Source: Gallionella capsiferriformans ES-2 (lineage in GTDB: Bacteria > Pseudomonadota > Gammaproteobacteria > Burkholderiales > Gallionellaceae). Taken from it: a DNA stretch of 64,000 nucleotides. Below, piece by piece: positions 57,916 to 64,000 of the stretch. Made by a program: the position numbers and the translations under genes. The notes below the pieces were generated by a model. That model made no database searches. It was not told where the DNA came from and was given only the letters and a program-made list of their open reading frames with translations. The stretch covers positions 1,488,001-1,552,000 of the forward strand of contig NC_014394.1 of NCBI RefSeq assembly GCF_000145255.1, written 5' to 3'. Every line of letters begins with the position of its first letter. Within the stretch, counting starts at the first letter, position 1.

Positions 57916-57944
57916 ATTAGACAATTTTGCAAAAATTTGCACAA
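57916..57944 (-). promoter_or_regulatory. Candidate sigma-70 promoter of the hsd operon
   Basis: On the minus strand TTGTGC and TCTAAT are separated by 17 nt, directly after the tRNA-His terminator and about 145 nt before hsdM. The match is moderate, and the surroundings are AT-rich. Confidence 0.4.
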
Positions 57945-57979
57945 GAAAAAAGCCGCTAACTCATTGAATTAGCGGCTTT
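57945..57979 (-). terminator. Intrinsic terminator of the tRNA-His remnant
   Basis: Perfect 11-bp stem AAAGCCGCTAA and TTAGCGGCTTT with a 9-nt loop, followed on the minus strand by six T. It begins 5 nt after the CCA end of the tRNA-His fragment, the normal place for a tRNA gene's terminator. Confidence 0.9.
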
Positions 57980-57983
57980 AATT

Positions 57984-58031
57984 TGGGGTGGCTGATGGGG
58001 CTCGAACCCACGACAACAGGAATCACAATCC
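57984..58031 (-). other. tRNA-His 3' fragment (attachment-site remnant)
   Basis: On the minus strand the sequence runs from GGATTGTGATTCC (anticodon GTG at 58026-58024) through GTTGTCGTGGGTTCGAGCCC (T-arm) to CAGCCACCCCA, with the encoded CCA and the C73 discriminator specific to tRNA-His. The 5' half (acceptor 5' strand, D-arm and 5' anticodon stem) is missing, and similarity stops within the anticodon stem. This is the typical product of integration at the 3' end of a tRNA gene. By the usual geometry the inserted DNA lies on its 5' side, at higher coordinates. Confidence 0.85.
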
Positions 58032-58324
58032 AAAATTCAAACAAACCTAGCGCGTTGTTTTATAAGAATTTATTATATAATAATTGTCTAATAAATCCAT
58101 GAACCAAGGTTAATAAAGCCCATTTAAATACTCAAGTCGACAATCGGTATTAGACATCAAATCAGCCGACTGACTCAAAGATACACTGAAAAAATATCCG
58201 TCTTAGCTATGCGCCACATCGACGAATTACAGCCCATCAAACCAGCTGCTTAAATCAAATCAAGTACGTCCTAACGGTAACAAATCAACCAATTCAATTG
58301 AGGCGATCAACATCTCCTGACGGA

Positions 58325-58781
58325 TAGGAATTGCGGTCGAGGCCGATGGAAGTCACCCACTGCTCAACAATTATGGCATATTGCCGAGTCGAAATGTGTG
58401 GCGAGTCATATATGCGGCTTGGGAACAAAAACTGTTCTGATTTAAGCTGCGCCTGGGCAATCCATGCGGTGACCGCATCGCGTTTTTGTTCGGATATTTT
58501 AAACTACACAGGCCGATGCGTTTTCGCTGCATGACGATAGCGCGTTGTAAAACCTGCCCGCCTTGTGAAATGTCACGCACTTGCAACTAAACCAAATCAC
58601 AGCCGCGCAATTTACTGTCAATGGCCAGATTGAATAGAGCAAGCTCCCGAACCTGATGCGCCAACTGAAGCCGGATGCGAATTGCCCATATCATCTTCAG
58701 CTTCAGCGACATCTTCTGACCAACCTGCTTACCTTTGTTCCACTGCACGCGGTGGGAGTTGATGTGGATATCGGTGTTCAG
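58325..58781 (-). pseudogene. Decayed tyrosine recombinase (integrase)
   Basis: The minus strand reads VQWNKGKQVGQK, then AIRIRLQLAHQVRELALFNL and IDSKLRGCDLV, a TAG, LQVRDISQGGQVLQRAIVMQ, and after a further TAG FKISEQKRDAVTAWIAQAQL, EQFLFPSRIYDSPHISTRQY and VTSIGLD. This is the core of the short site-specific integrase family found with many proteobacterial islands. AAGGAG is followed 6 nt later by CTG at 58781 where an ATG would be expected. The C-terminal catalytic HxxR...Tyr part is gone. Two internal stops, a lost start codon and the truncation make it inactive. It lies 290 bp from the tRNA-His fragment. Confidence 0.8.
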
Positions 58782-58871
58782 GTCGTTCTCCTTGTCTTGA
58801 AAGGAAAACAATTGTCACCCCTTTACGGTCGTTATGTGCTGATTTACACCAGTGCGAAAATAGCGGGTAAC

Positions 58872-59204
58872 TTATGCCGTGGCAGGATGTTCCGATTCAA
58901 CTGAAAGTTTCATGCCGACGGCCTTCAATACAGCCAGCAATGTTTTCAGGGTCGGATTACCTTTAGCTGACAGCGTGCGATAAAGCGTCTCTCGGCTGAT
59001 GCCTGCTTCAGCAGCAACCGCACCCAGTCCGCCGTAAGCTTCTGCGACCGTGCGTAATGCAAGCAGTCCGGCAGCGCGATCATCAGGATTATCGAGCGAC
59101 TCCATGGCGGCTTTCATGTATTCGACGGCCAGTTCGCGATCCGCACGCAACTCTGCAATTTCGCGCTCATGATGTGATACCGCCGCGCTAATTTTTTTAC
59201 TCAT
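58872..59204 (-). CDS. HI1420-type addiction-module antitoxin (HTH)
   Basis: 110 residues from ATG at 59204, which overlaps the toxin stop by 4 nt. A helix-turn-helix at about 50-90 (GLGAVAAEAGISRETLYRTL, then GNPTLKTLLAVLKAVGMKLS) identifies the putative DNA-binding antidote of the HI1419/HI1420 pair. The toxin-first gene order is usual for this family. It should bind the toxin and repress its own promoter upstream of the toxin gene. The reading frame extends upstream of this ATG without family similarity, so the shorter start is preferred. Confidence 0.9.
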   Translation of the reverse strand: MSKKISAAVSHHEREIAELRADRELAVEYMKAAMESLDNPDDRAAGLLALRTVAEAYGGLGAVAAEAGISRETLYRTLSAKGNPTLKTLLAVLKAVGMKLSVESEHPATA

Positions 59205-59524
59205 TCTTGTCTCCGTTTCCAATCTTCCCAATACAGCTTGGCAGTCTTGATGTCGGCTGGCTGTGTTTTCTTGGATCCTCCACACAGCAAAATAACAACC
59301 GTCTGACCATGACGACCAAAGTAAACCCGATAACCCGCACCAAGATGTTCCCGTAATTCCTGTACGCCTTCACCAACGGGGTCGCAGTCACCGAAATTCC
59401 CCAACTCCAGACGTTTAAGCCGCATTCGAAACTTGGCTTGCGCCTGCTTGTCGCGCAGCGACTGAAGCCATTCGGTTAAAGGCTCTTTACCATCCTCAGT
59501 TTTGTATCGGAAAATTTCAATCAT
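59201..59524 (-). CDS. HI1419-type RelE/ParE superfamily toxin
   Basis: 107 residues. Family features are the N-terminal IEIFRYKTEDGKEPLTEWLQ, RMRLKRLELGNFGD in the helical part, and the core strand motif ELREHLGAGYRVYFGRHGQT followed by LLCGGSKKTQPADI. RelE-superfamily toxins of this branch are thought to cleave mRNA on the ribosome; that activity is a family expectation. It forms a type II toxin-antitoxin pair with the overlapping downstream antitoxin. Several palindromic stretches (TAGCTTATAAGCTA at 59533-59546) just upstream of the ATG could be the antitoxin operator. Confidence 0.92.
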   Translation of the reverse strand: MIEIFRYKTEDGKEPLTEWLQSLRDKQAQAKFRMRLKRLELGNFGDCDPVGEGVQELREHLGAGYRVYFGRHGQTVVILLCGGSKKTQPADIKTAKLYWEDWKRRQE

Positions 59525-59532
59525 GGAAATAA

Positions 59533-59546
59533 ATGTAGCTTATAAG
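59533..59546. promoter_or_regulatory. Palindrome upstream of the toxin-antitoxin pair
   Basis: TAGCTTATAAGCTA is a perfect 14-bp palindrome 9 nt upstream of the toxin start, where autoregulatory antitoxin operators are usually found. Confidence 0.5.
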
Positions 59547-59635
59547 CTACCAAATGACAAGCCATTAAATTGGGAATAACCAAGAGAGTTGCCGAAATGG
59601 GGGAAAAATTCGGGGGGGGGAGAATAGTGGTGTGC

Positions 59636-59761
59636 TTAGCTTTTACGTTGCGCAGATAAAAAACAACACAGGCAGAATCCCCTGTTGCGCTGATTATGGG
59701 TGAGGCGAATCAGGTGATCGGCAATCTCCACATTTTCGGCGGACAGCTTTTCCTCATTCAT
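59636..59761 (-). pseudogene. Remnant of an IS3-family transposase (OrfB fragment)
   Basis: 41 codons from ATG 59761 to TAA: EKLSAENVEIADHLIRLTHN, then QRNRGFCLCCFL. This resembles the segment before the YLRNVKG and WNHKRVYRIY motifs of IS3-family OrfB proteins, in which 'IAD-L--LT--Q--WGFGLCFLYLRN' is typical. Only this piece remains, and no terminal inverted repeats are evident. Recognition is by eye. Confidence 0.5.
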
Positions 59762-61251
59762 TTATTCACCTCACCTTTTGATAATCAATAGCCTAAGTAT
59801 CAAATCGGTACAACCAAAGTTTTTTTCGCCGATCAGTCTAATCAGCAGCGATATCCGCATCGCCACGGGATGAAATTGTAGTCATCACTAAGAGTTCGTT
59901 TGGCATAAGCCTGGCTTGTACGTAAGTTACTCGGGTAGGTATGGCACAGACCACATTTCTGCCAAATCTGCACAACATGATAAACATCATCACTAAAACC
60001 TTATGCCGCTACGAACGGCCTTCCCAAAGGGTTAATTCAACAACCTTTTACAACACACGCCGGGTCACTCTTGGTGCATCTAGCTACCACCACTAAACAC
60101 AATCGCATAAAATCACGACCCCCTTTTTTCCCCAATCCCGATACCGCATCCTCACCAGCTCTGCTGGCTCCGCTAATGATATTCGAGCACAATCTGGCAC
60201 TTTTGAAGTGACAGAGGGGTGCATGTGAAGCTATGAAACGTGAAGCATGAAACAACTGCAATACAACAAACTACTTAGTCCTAATGAACATCCATGTAAC
60301 TTCATCCTCCAGATTTCAATACAAATTTCCCACTCTACGTCTGTTTGTCCTGACCATAGATCAGACAGAACGACGAACAGCAATACAGCGCTGACCAACA
60401 TGCCACCAACCCAACTGCTAAAAAGCCCATCGGGCTTCGTGCATGTAGGTTCTGGATGTAGTGCGCCCGCATCGAGGGTACTTATTGCTTTACTTTCTTT
60501 TGATTTATTACAGATTGAATGTCCTGCCTAGACAAAGGCAGATCAAGGGTTCGCTGGACGTTGTCCGCTACTAACTTTAGTTGTGATATCCATAAATCCC
60601 GTAGGAATTCAGGACGGATTTGTAGCGAGAAGCTACATGAGAATTGGTGACTAACCAATGTGAAACGTCGAGATTCGTACACTTATCCTAAACCTAAATA
60701 GGGCAACAGTACGCCGTCGCAGCCAATTTACCGTTGGCCAGTCGTACTCCACACTTAAGTGAAAGTGCGCGAATTAAATCATGAAAAAACTTGAGGTGTC
60801 AAATTTTCAAGTACCTGTCTCTGCTATATCACTCTTGTTTTTCATCAACGAATCCTTTTTCGCGCAATATCTCTCAATCACTCTCTATTTACTGAAAAGA
60901 TGACTTTCAAATAAAAATTCTCTTTAAAGCGCCTGAAGGCCACCACAAAATTACAAACGGACTAGAACATTTTTTCTCTAACCCGTTGTTTTTTGAAGGA
61001 ACGAGCAGATTACCCCTTGGATGTCGAAATAGCATTCAATTTGTAACATGTCGATTTAATTAGTTATACGTTGCGGTCTTCCGTTACAACCATGCACTAC
61101 ATCGCACAACGACGCATAACCAAATCCGGCAAAAGTCCGGCAAGTGATTAGTGACATGAGCTAAATTCTTTGTAACGTTTTCTATTGTCACCTTCTTCAG
61201 ATTTGCTATTATGGTATGAATTATTCCTACCATAAGCTCAAAGGAACACCA
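59762..61251. other. Gene-poor stretch with decayed coding traces
   Basis: I see no convincing gene here. Weak traces are a minus-strand GTG frame of 66 codons at 60482-60682 (ends LDLPLSRQDIQSVINQKK) with AGGA close to its start, and a minus-strand frame at about 59836-59985 without a start codon that is rich in Trp and Cys (IWQKCGLCHTYPSNL ... IPWRCGYRC). Composition is more AT-rich than in the housekeeping part. It probably holds debris of former island genes. Confidence 0.4.
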
Positions 61252-61539
61252 ATGGCTACCGCCGAAAAAATCAGTATTGCCTTGCCACCTGAAATGGTTC
61301 ATATCGTCCGTGGTGCCGTTGCTACCGGCGAATATGCATCAAGCAGCGAAGTCATTCGTGATGCGCTACGCGACTGGACATACAAACGCAACTTGCGCCA
61401 GCAAGGCGTTACCGAATTGCGTCGTGTCTGGCAAGAAGCCGTAAATGACAAAACTCCAGGCATTTCTCCGGACGACGTGCTAGATCGCCTTGAATGCAAG
61501 TATCAGGCTATCGCCGAGAGTACAAGTATCGAAAAATGA
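61252..61539 (+). CDS. parD: ParD-family antitoxin
   Basis: 95 residues from ATG 61252, with AAGGA 7 nt upstream. The N-terminal ribbon-helix-helix is EKISIALPPEMVHIVRGAVA followed by GEYASSSEVIRDALRDW, the hallmark of ParD/CopG-type antitoxins. The C-terminal part (about 55-95) should wrap the toxin. An in-frame ATG 12 codons earlier has no ribosome site. It overlaps parE by 4 nt. It would repress its own promoter in the AT-rich DNA upstream. Confidence 0.93.
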   Translation: MATAEKISIALPPEMVHIVRGAVATGEYASSSEVIRDALRDWTYKRNLRQQGVTELRRVWQEAVNDKTPGISPDDVLDRLECKYQAIAESTSIEK

Positions 61540-61829
61540 TGAAACTGGAACTATCACGCTATATTGAAGGTGATCTGGATAACATCTCATACTATATTGC
61601 CCAGGATAATCCACGTCGAGCCGTTACATTCATTCAGGACATTCGTGCGAAATTTTTCGACATCCAGCGTAACCCGCTAATCTATCAGCTTCGTCCCGAC
61701 ATTGGCGAGGAAGCACGTATGGCAACCGTTGGAAACTATGCCATTCTCTTCCGTCTCATGGGAGAGGTCATCAGGATTGAACGCATAGTTTACGGTGGTC
61801 GTGATTTACCAAACATTTTCGATCTATAA
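61536..61829 (+). CDS. parE: ParE-family toxin
   Basis: 97 residues from ATG 61536, overlapping the parD stop as ATGA. Family words are ELSRYIEGDLDNISYYIAQD, NPRRAVTFIQDIRAKFFDIQ, then ATVGNYAILFRLMGEVIRIE and IVYGGRDLPNIF at the C-terminus. ParE toxins typically poison DNA gyrase, though RelE-like action occurs in the superfamily. The pair is intact and is the second toxin-antitoxin module of the presumed island. Confidence 0.93.
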   Translation: MMKLELSRYIEGDLDNISYYIAQDNPRRAVTFIQDIRAKFFDIQRNPLIYQLRPDIGEEARMATVGNYAILFRLMGEVIRIERIVYGGRDLPNIFDL

Positions 61830-62198
61830 GAATCATCTGCAGCCAGCTCGCGATTAGTGGCTGAAAACTGTTCGGCCAATTTAATCATCATTCCTTGAAT
61901 ATCTGCTATATTTAGTACAGCAGATACTCTTCCCGAAGTGGCGTGAGGTGCAGTTCCAGAGACTAACCAGACCATCAAGGTCAAACAACTGATTGGCCGC
62001 TTTACTGCTGACAGCAGGCCGTCAACCTAATGCGAATTTGTGAAATTGAATGACTCTAGTTCGGCCTTTGCAGCCATTTGGGTATACCGCCACCAACGGC
62101 TGCAACGTGTCTGTCAGCGGTCATTGTCCCCAATGGCAGCTTCGTCGGACAGGTTACAGCCGGACTAGACCCATAGCTGCGTCTCGCCAGTATTTCAG
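61830..62198. other. Non-coding stretch between parE and the b561 fragment
   Basis: Nothing recognisable as a gene. A minus-strand frame at 61790-61984 overlaps parE and has no ribosome site. ATATCTGCTATATTTAG (61899-61915) and CAGCAGATA (61919-61927) form a partial inverted repeat. Confidence 0.35.
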
Positions 62199-62279
62199 TA
62201 CGACCTTCTGCCGCGTTTGATCCAGCACTGGCTGATGGCTCTCATGCTCCTTGTCGCTACGGGATTGATGATATATTGA
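62199..62279 (+). pseudogene. Fragment of a cytochrome b561 N-terminus
   Basis: The open frame from 62199 reads YDLLPRLIQHWLMALMLL and continues hydrophobic to a TGA at 62277. The 'YD---RL-HWLMAL' word and the following helix are the first membrane segment of cytochrome b561, as in the intact copy at 25034 (VLHWLMALLL). There is no start codon and no further helix. It ends 5 bp before the SIR2 gene, so it is probably a deletion scar. Confidence 0.4.
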
Positions 62280-62283
62280 GCAC

Positions 62284-64000
62284 ATGAGATTCCATCACGA
62301 TAGCCCTTCCATACCAGATATTCTTCTAGATCGCTGTGATGCTGGTCGCGTTGTGTTTTTGTGCGGCGCCGGGGTTTCCGTGCCCTCTGGAATGCCGAAC
62401 TTTGTCGACCTCACTCGGTACGTAATAGAATTCTTTGACCCGCCAGCCGATTCCGAAATTATGGTCGCGTTTCGGCCATGGTTGGTTGATCAATCTGCAG
62501 CGAATGTCCCACTCGACCAAATCTTCAACCTCCTCCACCTTGAATACGGTAAGGATGAAGTTAACGCTCTGGTCACAGAGCGGCTGAATGTTCCTCTAGA
62601 AACTACAAATTTTGGACGTGAGCACGGTCTGATCAAGCGAATTTCTTCGAGCCAGGGCGGCGTACCACAGATTGTCACGACCAACTTCGACCGGTTGTTC
62701 GAGGTGGGGCCGAAGGGAGGGGATCTGGACAAGCACGTGCCGCCTGCTTTTCCCGATCTGCACTTCGGATCGAAGATAGAGGGGATCACGTATCTACACG
62801 GGCGACTGGTGGATGCCGCCTCTGAAAATCATTCCTACGTACTGAGCAGCGCGGACTTCGGACGTGCCTACCTCTCAGAAGGATGGGCCACCAACTTCAT
62901 CAGGCATCTCCTCGAACGATATACTGTCGTGTTGGTCGGCTATCAGGCGGAAGACCCGCCAATCAAATATCTGCTTCAAGGTCTCAACCATGACGGCCAG
63001 TATGACCGGTCTAGACTCTATGCCTTTGACCTTGGGCTTCCTGAGGAGATCGAGGCCAAGTGGCGTGACCGAGGCGTCACAGCCATAGCCTATTCCGATC
63101 ATCCGGTGTTGTGGAAGAGCATGGAAGCCTGGGCAGACCGGGCCGACGATCCGCGCAGGTGGCGTGCATCCATAATCGCAAAAAGCCAGCATGACCCGAA
63201 GGGTCTGGCCACTCATGAGCGTGGCCAAGTTGCTCATGTCCTTCGCACAGTGCAGGGGGCGAAATTATTCTCGGAGGCTGATCCGGCACCTCATCCGGAA
63301 TGGGTGTGTGTAATGGATGCAAATATCCGGTCAGCCAAACAGAACAGCGGCTATGGTGACGATTCTGAAGTATTCGATCCTGGGGTCGCTTATGGACTCG
63401 ATGACGATCTGAGAGATATCTCTGAGGATGATCGCAGACAGGGTGTCAGCAATGACGACCTGCTTGCCTGGCGCGACGAAGACGACAATCCACATGAGTT
63501 TCATCGGTTGGGTGGGCGACAGGCCGACGGCTTCGAGGCGACCCCGATAAGGCTTGGCCATCTCATCACCTGGATCAGCAAATCCATCGACAGCCCTGTG
63601 CTGGCCTGGTGGGCCATTCGGCAGAACGGACTGCATCCGCGACTGCTGCAACAGTTCGAGTGGCAAGTGGAGCATTCGAAGACACTTAACGAGCGTGCTC
63701 GTCATATCTGGAGCCTCATCCTCGAACACCATCGAGACCCTCGCAATCGTCAATGGAATGGCGGATGGTTCGACTTGAAGAAACGAATCAATGCGGAGGG
63801 TTGGACGGCCAGTGCTCTACGAGAATTCCGGAGGGTTGTGACGCCGCGATTGGGGATCAAGCCACCGTTTGGCTTGGGGCAGTCCAGACCGCCGAGTGTG
63901 CCTTGGGAGAAAATTCATCTCGGCGACCTAGGGCAGTGGGAAGTTGTGTTCCTCGAACGGCACAACGAAGACTTAGACGTCCCCGACGATCTATTACCGC
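62284..64000 (+). CDS. Large SIR2-domain protein, N-terminal part (runs off window)
   Basis: 572 codons are visible without a stop. Residues about 20-250 are a SIR2-like NAD-binding fold: RVVFLCGAGVSVPSGMPNFV (glycine loop), VTTNFDRLFEVG, YLHGRLVD, and VLVGYQAEDPPIKYLLQGL, the order seen in prokaryotic SIR2 defence effectors. The catalytic-type residues Asn and Asp are in TTNFD and the His in LHG. From about residue 290 the protein is an unrecognised, largely helical extension rich in Trp and charged residues. It could correspond to the long C-terminal domains of SIR2-DUF4020-type proteins, but this is a guess. Such proteins usually deplete NAD during phage infection. It lies next to toxin-antitoxin and restriction genes. 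Confidence 0.85.
   Translation, partial: MRFHHDSPSIPDILLDRCDAGRVVFLCGAGVSVPSGMPNFVDLTRYVIEFFDPPADSEIMVAFRPWLVDQSAANVPLDQIFNLLHLEYGKDEVNALVTERLNVPLETTNFGREHGLIKRISSSQGGVPQIVTTNFDRLFEVGPKGGDLDKHVPPAFPDLHFGSKIEGITYLHGRLVDAASENHSYVLSSADFGRAYLSEGWATNFIRHLLERYTVVLVGYQAEDPPIKYLLQGLNHDGQYDRSRLYAFDLGLPEEIEAKWRDRGVTAIAYSDHPVLWKSMEAWADRADDPRRWRASIIAKSQHDPKGLATHERGQVAHVLRTVQGAKLFSEADPAPHPEWVCVMDANIRSAKQNSGYGDDSEVFDPGVAYGLDDDLRDISEDDRRQGVSNDDLLAWRDEDDNPHEFHRLGGRQADGFEATPIRLGHLITWISKSIDSPVLAWWAIRQNGLHPRLLQQFEWQVEHSKTLNERARHIWSLILEHHRDPRNRQWNGGWFDLKKRINAEGWTASALREFRRVVTPRLGIKPPFGLGQSRPPSVPWEKIHLGDLGQWEVVFLERHNEDLDVPDDLLP

Noticed and set aside
59611-59620. Run of G residues as a phase-variable tract
   Set aside because: It lies in non-coding DNA away from any recognised promoter, so no switching role can be argued.
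60247-60531. 94-codon plus-strand open frame in the gene-poor region
   Set aside because: No ribosome site, no recognisable motif, and composition unlike coding sequence here.
61790-61984. 64-codon minus-strand frame after parE
   Set aside because: Overlaps the end of parE, lacks a ribosome site and has no recognisable domain.

Overview
The window looks like the chromosome of a betaproteobacterium of the Nitrosomonadales, probably Gallionellaceae-like. This rests on the gene order ndk-rlmN-pilW-rodZ-ispG-hisS-yfgM-bamB-der, the moderate GC content, the glycogen cluster with a GH57 enzyme, and the many PAS/GGDEF/CheB-CheR signalling proteins. The genus is inference; no rRNA gene is present.

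Layout. 1-7.7 kb: glycogen and glucan metabolism. malQ (cut by the window edge), a GH57 enzyme and glgC run leftward, and glgB and pgi run rightward from a short divergent promoter region. 7.7-11.2 kb: a lone MlaF-like ATPase with an altered H-loop, a hybrid histidine kinase, a cold-shock protein, Hsp20, a SAP-domain protein and an unknown coiled-coil protein. 11.3-19.1 kb: a tightly overlapping signalling operon (CheB-CheR-PAS fusion, PAS-GGDEF cyclase, multi-PAS kinase, NarL-type regulator). Its kinase is split by one in-frame TAA. 19.2-23.0 kb: a histone-deacetylase-like enzyme beside a Pat-type protein acetyltransferase. 23.2-27.8 kb: a LysR regulator with a perfect palindrome at its start, divergent from pirin, cytochrome b561, two YceI proteins and an Old Yellow Enzyme. 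28.0-39.4 kb: phosphomannomutase/phosphoglucomutase and the conserved housekeeping operon. 39.7-46.2 kb: a Sel1-repeat/TolA-like protein, tilS, accA, an MscS channel with a cyclic-nucleotide-binding domain, and an RpfE-like protein.

From about 46.2 kb the sequence turns into accessory DNA: a GIY-YIG-like small protein, a nuclease-like tail fragment, a pterin dehydratase, a DUF1540 protein, a wrecked sodB directly before an intact katG, and a type I restriction operon (hsdM-rhuM-hsdS-hsdR). At 57.98-58.03 kb lies a 3' fragment of tRNA-His that still has its terminator, followed by a dead tyrosine recombinase. I read this as one end of a decayed island inserted at tRNA-His, with the island to the right. 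That side holds an HI1419/HI1420-type toxin-antitoxin pair, an IS3-family scrap, 1.5 kb of gene-poor DNA, a ParDE pair, a cytochrome b561 scrap and a large SIR2-domain protein that runs off the window. Restriction, toxin-antitoxin and SIR2 genes together look like a defence island.

No CRISPR array, rRNA gene or intact tRNA gene was seen.
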